DNA from: Acidobacteriaceae bacterium | GTDB taxonomy: Bacteria > Acidobacteriota > Terriglobia > Terriglobales > Acidobacteriaceae | Reading direction: 5' to 3' | Length of the DNA: 42,886 nt | Assembly (NCBI GenBank): GCA_030041955.1 | Contig: JASIAO010000193.1 | Span: forward strand, 1 to 42,886 | Shown: in pieces, positions 35,117 to 42,404 of the stretch | How the letters are laid out: the number at the start of each line of letters is the position of its first letter | How positions within the stretch are numbered: position 1 is the stretch's first letter | Program-made: the position numbers and the translations under genes | Notes under the pieces: model-generated | Seen by the model: the letters and a program-made list of their open reading frames with translations, nothing else | What the model was told of the DNA's origin: nothing | Databases searched by the model: none

Positions 35117-36403
35117 TTAGTGCGGGTGATTGTCCTCCGGCTTCTTCTGCTGAGGATGCTGCTCGGGCTTCGGAGCCGGCCGCGCCTGCGGCTTCGCTTC
35201 GGGCCTGGGTGCTGGCCGTGCTTCCGGACGTGCCTCAGGCCTGGGTGCTGGCCGTGCTTCCGGACGCGCCTCGGGCCTTGTTGTGGGTGCTGGCCTTGCT
35301 TCCGGACGTGCAGCCGGCGTAGCCCTCTCCTCCGGTCGCGCTGCTGGTGCCGGCCGTGCTTCCGGCCGTGACGCGGGAGTTGGTCTCGCTTCCGGAGCCG
35401 GTCTCGCCTCATTTGCGGGCCGTGCTGCCGGCCGATTCTCTACCGCTGCCGTTCTCTCCGCAACCGCGCGGATACTCGCAGGCGGAGCCTCCGGAGCTCT
35501 TCGTCCGTCATTCATCGGCCGGTTGTCCGCCACCAGTTGTGGGTGCCCGTGGTTCACGCTGGCAAATTGTGCGTGGTTCTGCATCGACGTTCGCATGATC
35601 GTGCGCTGCGCTGGCAGCGGTGCGGTATGCGGCTCGTTTCGCGCCGACCACTGCTGCGGTGTCGGACGGTAGTTGAGCCCGTCGTGCCCGCCGCTATACG
35701 CCACCCGCGACGTGTTGTACCGATTCACCACGTGGTAGTTGTAAACGTTGTGGATCACAGTCTCGTTCACATGGGTCACTGCGGTGTTGTAGTAGAACTG
35801 ATTCTGGCGCCAGTATCCGCCCTCGTACCCGTTCCCAAAATAGCCGAAGCCGTAGTTCACGCCGCCGTAGAATCCGATGTGCAGCCCCCAGTATCCCGGG
35901 TACCAGTGGTACCGCCCCGAATAGAAGCCCCAGTACCCTGGCGTCCAAAGCGCGCCTTCCCACGGAGCCAGCACCCACGCGCCCGGCACCCAGTAATATC
36001 CTGCCGGCGCATACGCCCAGTACCCCGGCGTCCAAATGTAACCGTCTCCCGGACACGGCGGCTGATCGTAGTCCGGCAACGTAGGCGGAGGCTGCGGTGC
36101 CACGTCTTCGTCCGTCTCGTCCGTGGCGTAATCCGTTGGCGGCGGAGCTTCCTGGTAATTCTCCGTCTCATCTGACGGCGCGGACGTCTGGTCGGCGGGC
36201 GGAGCCGGGGGATTCTGCGCGCTGGGCTGGCCCGTCGTGGTGTAGCTTGCCGGCGCCAGGTTCGCATCCGCCGGGTCGCCGTTGTCTGCTGCGGCCGGCT
36301 GTGTCTGGCTGGCGTTCTGGTTTTGGTTCTGATTGCTGTGGCAGCCCGCCACTGCGAATGCCACAACGACGAGGGGCGTCAGGTACTTACCAATCCTCTT
36401 CAT
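35117..36403 (-). CDS. Lipoprotein with YxWxPGYW repeats and a long Pro/Ala/Arg-rich tail
   Basis: From ATG 36403 the protein is 428 aa. The signal is lipoprotein-like (LTPLVVVAFAVAGC, lipobox AVAGC). An acidic, Pro-rich spacer follows. Residues about 120-215 contain repeats YIWTPGYWAY, YYWVPGAWVL, ALWTPGYWGF and YHWYPGYWGL (the YXWV/WxxGxW repeat type), then a Gly/Tyr-rich part. The last 100 residues are ARPEARPAP-type low-complexity repeats ending in NHPH. The likely location is the outer envelope. The role is unknown; a structural or adhesive function is a guess. The repeat region makes assembly or length variation plausible. Confidence 0.8.
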   Translation of the reverse strand: MKRIGKYLTPLVVVAFAVAGCHSNQNQNQNASQTQPAAADNGDPADANLAPASYTTTGQPSAQNPPAPPADQTSAPSDETENYQEAPPPTDYATDETDEDVAPQPPPTLPDYDQPPCPGDGYIWTPGYWAYAPAGYYWVPGAWVLAPWEGALWTPGYWGFYSGRYHWYPGYWGLHIGFYGGVNYGFGYFGNGYEGGYWRQNQFYYNTAVTHVNETVIHNVYNYHVVNRYNTSRVAYSGGHDGLNYRPTPQQWSARNEPHTAPLPAQRTIMRTSMQNHAQFASVNHGHPQLVADNRPMNDGRRAPEAPPASIRAVAERTAAVENRPAARPANEARPAPEARPTPASRPEARPAPAARPEERATPAARPEARPAPTTRPEARPEARPAPRPEARPEARPAPRPEAKPQARPAPKPEQHPQQKKPEDNHPH

Positions 36404-36514
36404 GCGTGCGTTGGATGCCGAAACCTCGCGGCAAGGCGGTAATTTCCTTGCGTGCGGCCCGGCCTTCCTTTCCTCCGTTCCGGGCATTCAGTTTACGCCG
36501 TTTGTCAGAAGGGG

Positions 36515-37288
36515 TCAGCGCGTTTGGATCATGAGCGGTTCCTCCGCTGCGGACGGAACAAATTTCGCCACAATTTCCACTTCTTCCTCGCCCAGCGCCT
36601 CCCCTGCCAGAAGTATCGCCGGAGCGGGTCCCGGCGTGATCCGGTCCAGTTCCGACAGCGTTGTCCGCACCACATGCTGGTCCGGCTGTGCGGCGCGCGA
36701 AACTACGACGCACGGGAGGTCCGCGGGCAAACCCTCGCTCCGTAATTGCGCGGTAACTCCACGCAGGTCGCGCCCAGGCATGTAGACCACACGAGTCGCG
36801 CCCAGCAGGGAAGCGGGCTGCAGCTCCGAGCCCGGCGCATGATGCCCCGACGAAAAGCTGATGCTCGACGCGCTTCGTCTGTCGGTCAGGGGTTTGCGCA
36901 GCGCCGCTGCTGCCGCGAAGCCCGCTGTAATACCCGGCACCACCTCAAACGGCACGCTGGCCGCGCGCAGCGCATTCATCTCCTCGCCCGCACGCCCAAA
37001 CACCAGCGGATCGCCGGATTTCAGCCGCACCACGGCCAATCCCCGCCGCGCATGGTCGATCATCATCGCGTGAATCTGCTCCTGCGTGATGTTCTTCCGC
37101 CCGCAGCGCTTGCCGACGTTCACGGTCAACGCGCACTCTGCCAGCGCCAGCACTGCCCCCGGAACCAGATCGTCGTGCAGCACCACGTCTGCCATGGCCA
37201 GCAGCCGCGCCGCCTTTAGCGTCAGCAGCTCTGGATCGCCCGGACCCGCGCCCACCAGGTACACTGTTCCGCGCTTTGCCTCCGTCAT
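36515..37288 (-). CDS. cobA: Uroporphyrinogen-III C-methyltransferase (SUMT)
   Basis: This 257-aa protein begins GTVYLVGAGPGDPELLTLKA, the SAM-binding start of the tetrapyrrole methylase family. VVRLKSGDPLVFGRAGEE, VPGITAGFAAAAALRKPLTDR and RVVYMPGRDL follow. It methylates uroporphyrinogen III at C2 and C7 to give precorrin-2, the branch point to siroheme and cobalamin. ATG 37288 overlaps the preceding gene's stop (ATGA). With that gene it rebuilds what is one polypeptide (CysG) in E. coli. Here it serves siroheme for sulfite reductase and is under the same attenuated transcript. Confidence 0.93.
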   Translation of the reverse strand: MTEAKRGTVYLVGAGPGDPELLTLKAARLLAMADVVLHDDLVPGAVLALAECALTVNVGKRCGRKNITQEQIHAMMIDHARRGLAVVRLKSGDPLVFGRAGEEMNALRAASVPFEVVPGITAGFAAAAALRKPLTDRRSASSISFSSGHHAPGSELQPASLLGATRVVYMPGRDLRGVTAQLRSEGLPADLPCVVVSRAAQPDQHVVRTTLSELDRITPGPAPAILLAGEALGEEEVEIVAKFVPSAAEEPLMIQTR

Positions 37289-37935
37289 GCGCTCACCTCA
37301 GCATCCCGCGCCGCTGCCACTCTCTCTCGCGCGAATTCCCGCGCGGGGCAATCCGCCGACCTGCACAGTTGACGTGCCGCAAGCTCATGCAGCAGCAGAT
37401 TCCGTGCCGCTCCCGACGGCATCGCGGCGCGAATCTCGCGCCGCAGCGCGCCCAGTTCGCTGAGCCATGGTCCCAAATCCGCCGGCAGCTGCGCATCGAT
37501 CTCCCGCCGCAACCGCTGCGCCAGCGCCGGGCTCTCGCCCGCTGTCGAAATCGCCACCTGCAAATCGCCGCGCGTCACCACTGAGCCGAAATAAAAATCG
37601 CAATTCGGTGGATCGTCGACCGCATTGCACAGCACATTCCGCCGCATCGCCTCCTCATAGACCGCGTGGTTGATGTCCGGCGCATTCGTTGCCGCGATCA
37701 CCAGGAAAACCCCTTCAAGGTCGCACGCCTCAAACACACGCTCGTGCCACACCAGCGCGCCCTCGTTCGCCAGCGACCGCACCTCTGCCTTCGCCTGCGG
37801 AGCCACCACGGTAATCTCCGCTCCAGCGCCACGCAGGCTTTCGATCTTTGCCAGAGCCACGGTGCCCGCACCGACCACGAGGCACTGGCGCCGCTCCAGC
37901 CGCAGAAAAATTGGCAACAGATTGCGCTCGCTCAT
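37285..37935 (-). CDS. Precorrin-2 dehydrogenase / sirohydrochlorin ferrochelatase (CysG N-terminal domain, Met8p-like)
   Basis: From ATG 37935 the protein is 216 aa. LLPIFLRLERRQCLVVGAGTVALAKIESL is the Rossmann NAD site of the CysG N-terminal/Met8 family. VFLVIAATNAPDINHAVYEEA and NVLCNAVDDPPNCDFYFGSVVTRGDLQVAISTAGESPALA contain the conserved Asp and Ser/Pro motifs. It oxidises precorrin-2 with NAD+ and inserts Fe2+ to complete siroheme. ATG overlaps the sulfite reductase stop by 4 nt and the SUMT start overlaps its own stop, so all three are translationally coupled. The upstream open frame to 38046 is a shadow. Confidence 0.92.
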   Translation of the reverse strand: MSERNLLPIFLRLERRQCLVVGAGTVALAKIESLRGAGAEITVVAPQAKAEVRSLANEGALVWHERVFEACDLEGVFLVIAATNAPDINHAVYEEAMRRNVLCNAVDDPPNCDFYFGSVVTRGDLQVAISTAGESPALAQRLRREIDAQLPADLGPWLSELGALRREIRAAMPSGAARNLLLHELAARQLCRSADCPAREFARERVAAARDAEVSA

Positions 37936-39632
37936 CCGGCCAGCTCCGCAGGGACGCGGCCCGCCGGCAAATCGCGCTCCACCGGAGCCAAATCCTCGCC
38001 CGCCAGCGCCGCGCGCAGCTCCGCATCCTCTTTGCGGCCGAACCACGTGCGCAGGTTCTCCGCCGGCTCCCGCTCGTCCAGATACTTGCGCAGCAGCCGC
38101 TCCATCGCCTCCGGAACCAGCTGCGCCGGGGAGCGAAAGCCCACCGGCCGCGCCACTCCCGCGTGCTTGCCGACCGAGCCGCCGACGCAGAAGTAGTAGG
38201 CGTCGGTCAGCTTGCCATCGTGCTTGATCTTCTTTCCCTCGAGTCCGATGTCCGCGATCCAGTGCTGGCCGCAGCTGTTTGGGCAGCCCGTCACGTGCAG
38301 CCGCAGTTGCTGATCGAACTGCGGAAGCCGCTCCTCCATCTCATCCACCAGCCAGCGCAGAAAGCCCTTCGTCTCGGTAATCGCGAGCTTGCAGAACTCC
38401 GTGCCGGTGCAGGCGATGCCGCCGCGCCAGAAGGGTGTGCCGTCCACGCGCAGCCCGAGCGTCCCCAACTCCCGCGCCAGCTCGCCCGCGCGGCTGGTCG
38501 GAATATTCAGGAACAGCAGGTTCTGCATCACGGTCAGCCGCAGCTCGCCGCGGCCGCTCGCGCTGAATCCTTTCGCCAGTTCTGCTGCCGCCGCCAGCTG
38601 ATCGCCGGTCAGCCGTCCGCGCAACACGCTTGCGCCCACATAGCTCAGTCCTGGCTGCTTCTGGGGGTGAATCCCCGCGTGATCCCGCAGGATATCTTCC
38701 GGCACAACTTCTTCCACCGCTGGATCGAGGCTGTATCCAAGACGCGCTTCAATCTCCAGCAGGAATCGCTCCGCCATCCATCCTTCCTTCATGAAGAGAT
38801 ATTTCAGTCGCGCGCGATCCCGGCTCTCGCGCAGCCCCAGCTGATCCCGGAAGATTTCCGCAATCGTGCGTACCACTGCTGACGCTTGCTCCTGGCGCAC
38901 AAACGCGTTCAGATGCACCGCCAGATGCGGCTCATTCGAGAGTCCGCCGCCCACGCGCACCGAGTAGCCGACTTCGTCGCCGCGCCGGACCGCCGTCAGC
39001 GCGATGTCGTTGATCTCCGGATACGAGCACCACACGGGGCAACCCGTCACCGAGATCTTGAACTTCCGCGGCAGGTTGAAGAACTCGTTGTTGCCCTGCA
39101 GCTCGCGCGCAATCTCCACCGCCAGCGGTGACGCGTCGATCAGCTCATCGTGCGCAATTCCCGCCAGGGGGCAGCCCGTCACGTTGCGTACGACGTCACC
39201 GCACGCGCCCTTCGGCGACAGACCCACGGCGTCCAGCTTCTCCATAATCTCCGGCAGCGACTCAACCGTCAGCCAGTGGTACTGGATGTTCTGCCGCACC
39301 GTGATGTCCGCAAGGTTGCGCCCGTATTGCTGCGCAATCTCCGCCAGCGCCCGCGCCTGGTCCGCTCGCAAAATCCCGTTGGGCACGCCCACGCGCATCA
39401 TGAAGTAGTCGGTGGCTTTGCCCTCGCCGTTTTTGCCACCAGTTACTCCGGCGCCGTCGCCCTGCGTGTAAATGCCCCACCAGCGGAAGTACATGTTCCA
39501 GTCTTCGGGAATCGATCCGCGCCCGTTGCGGGCGAAGGCTCGAATTTCTTCAATCGCGTCCCAGGGATTCTTCTCGCGCTTCAGGCGCTCGGCCTTCTGC
39601 GCTTTCGTCTCTTTCACGGCCAGTTCCGCCAT
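37932..39632 (-). CDS. sirA: Assimilatory sulfite reductase, siroheme/[4Fe-4S], ferredoxin type (SirA/NirA family)
   Basis: From ATG 39632 (GGAG 5 nt upstream) the protein is 566 aa. It has two ferredoxin-like and two siroheme half-domains. The cofactor cysteines are Cys408 and Cys414 (CTGTEFC) with Cys450 and Cys454 (CPNSC), the C-x5-C / C-x3-C pattern bridging siroheme and the cluster. VRQNIQYHWLTV and VVRNVTGCPLAG are further conserved blocks. The family reduces sulfite to sulfide or nitrite to ammonium. The poly-Cys attenuator upstream and the siroheme genes downstream argue for sulfite reduction feeding cysteine synthesis. The open frame extends to 39674 but lacks a matching ribosome site. 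No nitrate reductase genes are near. Confidence 0.93.
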   Translation of the reverse strand: MAELAVKETKAQKAERLKREKNPWDAIEEIRAFARNGRGSIPEDWNMYFRWWGIYTQGDGAGVTGGKNGEGKATDYFMMRVGVPNGILRADQARALAEIAQQYGRNLADITVRQNIQYHWLTVESLPEIMEKLDAVGLSPKGACGDVVRNVTGCPLAGIAHDELIDASPLAVEIARELQGNNEFFNLPRKFKISVTGCPVWCSYPEINDIALTAVRRGDEVGYSVRVGGGLSNEPHLAVHLNAFVRQEQASAVVRTIAEIFRDQLGLRESRDRARLKYLFMKEGWMAERFLLEIEARLGYSLDPAVEEVVPEDILRDHAGIHPQKQPGLSYVGASVLRGRLTGDQLAAAAELAKGFSASGRGELRLTVMQNLLFLNIPTSRAGELARELGTLGLRVDGTPFWRGGIACTGTEFCKLAITETKGFLRWLVDEMEERLPQFDQQLRLHVTGCPNSCGQHWIADIGLEGKKIKHDGKLTDAYYFCVGGSVGKHAGVARPVGFRSPAQLVPEAMERLLRKYLDEREPAENLRTWFGRKEDAELRAALAGEDLAPVERDLPAGRVPAELAG

Positions 39633-39666
39633 GGTGTCTCCGTTTCGGTGCGGCAATATTTCCAGC

Positions 39667-39707
39667 AAAAACAAAAAACCCGCGTCAGCATAGGGCTGAA
39701 GCGCGGG
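39667..39707 (-). terminator. Intrinsic terminator of the sirA leader (attenuator 3:4 stem)
   Basis: On the minus strand CCCGCG (39702-39707) pairs with CGCGGG (39679-39684), and an inner TCAGC/GCTGA stem with a 5-nt loop stacks on it (2-nt bulge). This is followed by TTTTTTGTTTTT. It lies upstream of the sirA start (34 nt from the T-tract end to ATG), so it cannot be the end of sirA. It is either a stop signal for the upstream transcript or, as the rest of the leader suggests, the regulated attenuator. Confidence 0.93.
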
Positions 39708-39755
39708 CTTATGGGATCGGCTTGATCTTTAGGGGATCACCCACAAGTCCGGCGC
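39701..39755 (-). promoter_or_regulatory. Antiterminator pairing (attenuator 2:3) overlapping the terminator stem
   Basis: GCGCCGGACTTGTGGG (39740-39755, minus strand; end of the leader ORF) can pair with CCCATAAGCCCGCGC (39701-39715). That gives fourteen pairs including one G-U, one mismatch and one bulge. The 3' arm consumes the 5' half of the terminator stem, so the two structures exclude each other. Pairing was checked by hand; energies were not computed. Confidence 0.75.
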
Positions 39756-39805
39756 AGCGCGCAACAACAAGCGCAGCACATCGCCGGAATGGGGCACATG
39801 ACCAT
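39737..39805 (-). CDS. Poly-cysteine leader peptide (22 codons) controlling the sirA operon
   Basis: From ATG 39805 the frame reads 22 codons then TGA at 39737-39739. Cys is at codons 4, 10, 11, 13, 14, 15 and 21, seven of 22, with the block CCACCC at codons 10-15. Both TGC and TGT are used. There is no ribosome binding site; instead a promoter lies just upstream so that the mRNA would start at or one base before the ATG, i.e. it is leaderless. In-frame ATGs at codons 3 and 9 are alternatives and all keep the Cys block. It is too short to be an enzyme. Its location before a sulfite-reductase operon and a terminator makes it a cysteine-sensing leader: with scarce Cys-tRNA the ribosome stalls and permits readthrough. 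The mechanism is inference from structure and from known leader-peptide attenuators. Confidence 0.85.
   Translation of the reverse strand: MVMCPIPAMCCACCCALRRTCG
39749..39788 (-). promoter_or_regulatory. Anti-antiterminator pairing (attenuator 1:2) inside the leader ORF
   Basis: TCCGGCG in codons 6-8 (39782-39788) pairs with CGCCGGA in codons 18-20 (39748-39754), seven pairs. This blocks the antiterminator 5' arm. A ribosome stalled on Cys codons 10-15 would cover the first arm and free the second. Established by reading only. Confidence 0.6.
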
Positions 39806-39813
39806 TGATTTCG

Positions 39814-39842
39814 ATATTACCTGGCAAATCGCCAACGGTCAA
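39814..39842 (-). promoter_or_regulatory. Sigma-70 promoter of the sirA leader
   Basis: TTGACC (39837-39842), exactly 17 nt, then TAATAT (39814-39819) on the minus strand. The -35 is 5/6 of consensus and the spacing is ideal. The expected start is 7-9 nt past the -10, at A39806 or A39805, the latter being the first base of the leader ATG. It lies right after the MATE stop, so the operon has its own promoter. Confidence 0.8.
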
Positions 39843-39863
39843 AGCCGCCGCGCCCGGGCGGAC

Positions 39864-41264
39864 TCACAGTGCGGCTCTCTCCACGCGCAGCAGTGGCTTG
39901 CGCGAGTCCTTCAGCCATCGCACGCTCAGCACCAGGGCGATCGCGATCAGCGCGAGCGTCAGCCCCAGCCATAGTCCTGAAAGCCCCCACTTCATTGGAA
40001 AACACAGCACCGCGCCCAGCGGCAGTCCCAGAATCCAATAGCCTGCGAAATTCATCAGCATCGGGAAGCGCGTCTCGCCCAGGCCGCGCAGCGCGCCCGT
40101 CGAAACCGTCTGCGTGCCGTCGAAGATCTGGAACGCCGCCACAATCGCCAGGATGTGCGCTCCCAGGGCCAGCACGCGCGCGTCGCCGGTCCAGATGTGC
40201 AGAATTGGCCGCGGTACGGTGAGGAACAGCACCGCCATCAGCGCCATGAATCCCGCGCCGAGCCCGATCGCCAGCCATCCGGCCCTTCGCGCTCGCGCCG
40301 CATTGCCCGCGCCCACCGCATGTCCCACCGCAACCGCCGCCGCGGCGGAGATTCCCAGCGGAACCATATATGTGTAAGCTGCGCAGCTCAGCACAATTTC
40401 ATGCGTGGCCAGCGCAATGGGATTCAGGTGCGAAGCCATCACCGTCGCCGCTCCGAACGCCGCAACTTCCAGCACCACCTGCGAGGCCGCCGGCAATCCC
40501 AGCCGCAGCAGCTCGCGCAGCCGATTCCAGTCCGGACCCGGCCAGTGTGCAAACAGTGCATGCCCGCGCTTCGCCTCATGCGCCCACGCCGCCCACACCA
40601 GCACCGCCGCCATGTAGACGCGCGCCAGGCATGTCGACAGCGCCGATCCACGCACGCCCATCGCCGGAAATCCGAAGTGCCCGTAGATCAGCACCCAGTT
40701 TCCCCCCAGATTCACCAGGTTCGCCGTAATCAGCGCAAAGGCCACCGGCCTCACCCGCCCCACCCCCTGGAGATAGCGCCGGAACCCGCCATACACCAGC
40801 AGCGGCAGCGTGCCCCAGTTCAGAATCATCACGTACGAGCGTGTCAGCCGCGCCACTGTCGGATCGACCCCGTGTCCGGTGAAGATCCACTGCGCTGCCA
40901 CCATGAACAGCATCAGCAGGGGCGTGAACGCCGTGGCGATATACATCCCCTGCGCCAGCCAGCGATGGCAGTCGTCGTACCGTCCCGCGCCCCATGCCTG
41001 CGAGACCACCGTATCCAGCCCGAGCAGCAGCCCGATGCCGAACAGCGACGGCGCATAGTAGATGGCATTCCCCAGCCCCACCGCTCCAATTGCATCCGGA
41101 CTCAGCCGCCCCACCATGATCAGGTCGACGATGGTCATTGTCATCCATCCCAGCTCCGACAACACCACCGGAATGGCGAGCCCCAGCAGCGCGCGCAACT
41201 CCGCACCCAGCCGCGGTGCGTGATTGTGTTGCTCGAAGACCTGGATTTCCTGCTCGGATGACAT
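39864..41264 (-). CDS. MATE family multidrug/metabolite efflux transporter
   Basis: This 466-aa protein has about 12 helices. The N-terminal half starts LLGLAIPVVLSELGWMTMTIVDLIMVG with GRLSPDAIGAVGLGN and GLLLGLDTVVSQAWGAGR, and the C-terminal repeat mirrors this with LRLGLPAASQVVLEVAAFGAATVMAS. These are hallmarks of the NorM-like MATE family, which exports cationic drugs or metabolites in exchange for Na+ or H+. The substrate is unknown. A perfect hairpin sits 6 nt before ATG 41264, where a ribosome site would be. It is divergent from the tRNA gene and upstream of, but separately promoted from, the sirA operon. Confidence 0.92.
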   Translation of the reverse strand: MSSEQEIQVFEQHNHAPRLGAELRALLGLAIPVVLSELGWMTMTIVDLIMVGRLSPDAIGAVGLGNAIYYAPSLFGIGLLLGLDTVVSQAWGAGRYDDCHRWLAQGMYIATAFTPLLMLFMVAAQWIFTGHGVDPTVARLTRSYVMILNWGTLPLLVYGGFRRYLQGVGRVRPVAFALITANLVNLGGNWVLIYGHFGFPAMGVRGSALSTCLARVYMAAVLVWAAWAHEAKRGHALFAHWPGPDWNRLRELLRLGLPAASQVVLEVAAFGAATVMASHLNPIALATHEIVLSCAAYTYMVPLGISAAAAVAVGHAVGAGNAARARRAGWLAIGLGAGFMALMAVLFLTVPRPILHIWTGDARVLALGAHILAIVAAFQIFDGTQTVSTGALRGLGETRFPMLMNFAGYWILGLPLGAVLCFPMKWGLSGLWLGLTLALIAIALVLSVRWLKDSRKPLLRVERAAL

Positions 41265-41270
41265 ACGGAT

Positions 41271-41289
41271 GGCCCATTTTAGATGGGCC
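41271..41289. promoter_or_regulatory. Perfect hairpin just before the MATE start codon
   Basis: GGCCCAT (41271-41277) and ATGGGCC (41283-41289) pair with a 5-nt loop. On the MATE mRNA it would end 6 nt before the ATG and replace any ribosome binding site. It may control translation or be a binding site for a dimeric regulator. Confidence 0.4.
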
Positions 41290-41348
41290 TTCCGACGGGC
41301 GGCCCTGTGGTAGATTCAGGGTAGCGAGCCCACGCATCGCCTTTGCGC

Positions 41349-41438
41349 GGAGAGATGGCCGAGTGGCTGAAGGCGCACGCTTGGAAAGCGTGTATGCTCG
41401 AAAGGGCATCCAGGGTTCGAATCCCTGTCTCTCCGCCA
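41349..41438 (+). tRNA. tRNA-Ser (anticodon GGA)
   Basis: The acceptor stem GGAGAGA pairs with TCTCTCC. The anticodon loop TTGGAAA carries GGA at 41383-41385. A long variable arm typical of serine tRNAs and the T-arm CAGGG-TTCGAAT-CCCTG follow, then discriminator G and an encoded CCA. It reads UCC/UCU codons. Confidence 0.97.
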
Positions 41439-41510
41439 TGAACTCTCTGCTGATCCCCGCGCAAAGAGCATTCATTCAGGATTGAGAGCCCTGATCTCGC
41501 AACCGCGCCT

Positions 41511-42272
41511 TCAATCGTGGTTCGGCGTGATGTTCCCGTTCTCCAGCTTCCACAGGATGTGTCGCACCAGTCCCAGCCACTCGTGGACGTCAGACTGTGT
41601 GAGCTGCAGATGCCGAACTAGCCGGCGAACCTTCTTTTCCAGAGACGGATCGGGGCCGGGGTGCCCATAGCCGCTGCACTCGAGTGCCATCAGCAGCAAG
41701 GAGATCAGCCGTTCTCGCTCCCCGGCCGTCGCGGAGGGTTCCTGCGCGGCGGCCTCTTCGCGGCCTGCCGGCGCCGTCTCTCGAATCACCTCGTACAGGA
41801 CGATGGCGACCGCCTGCCCAAGGTTCATCGACGGATGCTCGGTGCGAGTCGGGATTCGCAGCAATATCTGACAATGGCTCAGATCGTGATTCGACAATCC
41901 GACCTTCTCCGAACCGAAGAGAAGCGCCACTCTCGAACCGGAGCGAAGGCACTCCCGGATGATTTCAGCAGTCGTTTCCGGCCGGTAAAGAGGCTCCTGG
42001 GGGTTGCGCTGGCTGCCGCCTGTTGTTCCGACCACAAGGGAACAGTCCGCGACCGCCCCGGCAACGAGGTCAAATTCCTCCGCTTCAGTCAATACTGTTT
42101 CAGCGTCAACGGCTGACCTTGCCTCGCGAAACGCAACGTCATAGGGCCGGACGACACGCAAATGATGGAATCCGAAGTTGGACATGGCCCGCGCCGCTGC
42201 GCCAATATTGAGCGGGTTGCGGCAGCCGACCAGGACGACACAGAGGCGATCGAGTTCTGCAGAGGTAAGCAT
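41511..42272 (-). CDS. TrmJ-like tRNA 2'-O-methyltransferase (SPOUT/TrmH superfamily)
   Basis: This 253-aa protein has VVLVGCRNPLNIGAAARAMSNFGF at the N-terminus (the conserved Asn-Arg motif 1), LLFGSEKVGLSNHDLSHC and IPTRTEHPSMNLGQAVAIVLYE, the knotted SAM-binding site. The last 80 residues are a helical extension like that of TrmJ (ERERLISLLLMAL, VRRLVRHLQL). TrmJ methylates the ribose of nucleotide 32 in several tRNAs, including tRNA-Ser(GGA) in E. coli. The neighbouring tRNA-Ser(GGA) is converging toward its 3' end. The call is by motif; other TrmH-family members are possible. It starts at ATG 42272. Confidence 0.85.
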   Translation of the reverse strand: MLTSAELDRLCVVLVGCRNPLNIGAAARAMSNFGFHHLRVVRPYDVAFREARSAVDAETVLTEAEEFDLVAGAVADCSLVVGTTGGSQRNPQEPLYRPETTAEIIRECLRSGSRVALLFGSEKVGLSNHDLSHCQILLRIPTRTEHPSMNLGQAVAIVLYEVIRETAPAGREEAAAQEPSATAGERERLISLLLMALECSGYGHPGPDPSLEKKVRRLVRHLQLTQSDVHEWLGLVRHILWKLENGNITPNHD

Positions 42273-42404
42273 CGCAGTCCAATCTCAGGATAGCCTCCAG
42301 CCTGACGGACATTCGTTCCTCGATCCGGCCATCAGGTAGGATGGCAGCATTCTTCTGAACCACCACCGCGCCGAAGCGGAGGCGCGGGAGCCGGGGCTGA
42401 TCGG

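Noticed and set aside
39667-39707. Hairpin and T-tract as a simple terminator for the MATE gene
   Set aside because: A strong promoter and the poly-Cys ORF lie between the MATE stop and the hairpin, and the stem is mutually exclusive with an upstream pairing; attenuation explains it better, though MATE readthrough could also end there.
39789-39974. Plus-strand frame covering the sirA leader
   Set aside because: No start signal or homology; it is opposite the promoter and leader ORF.
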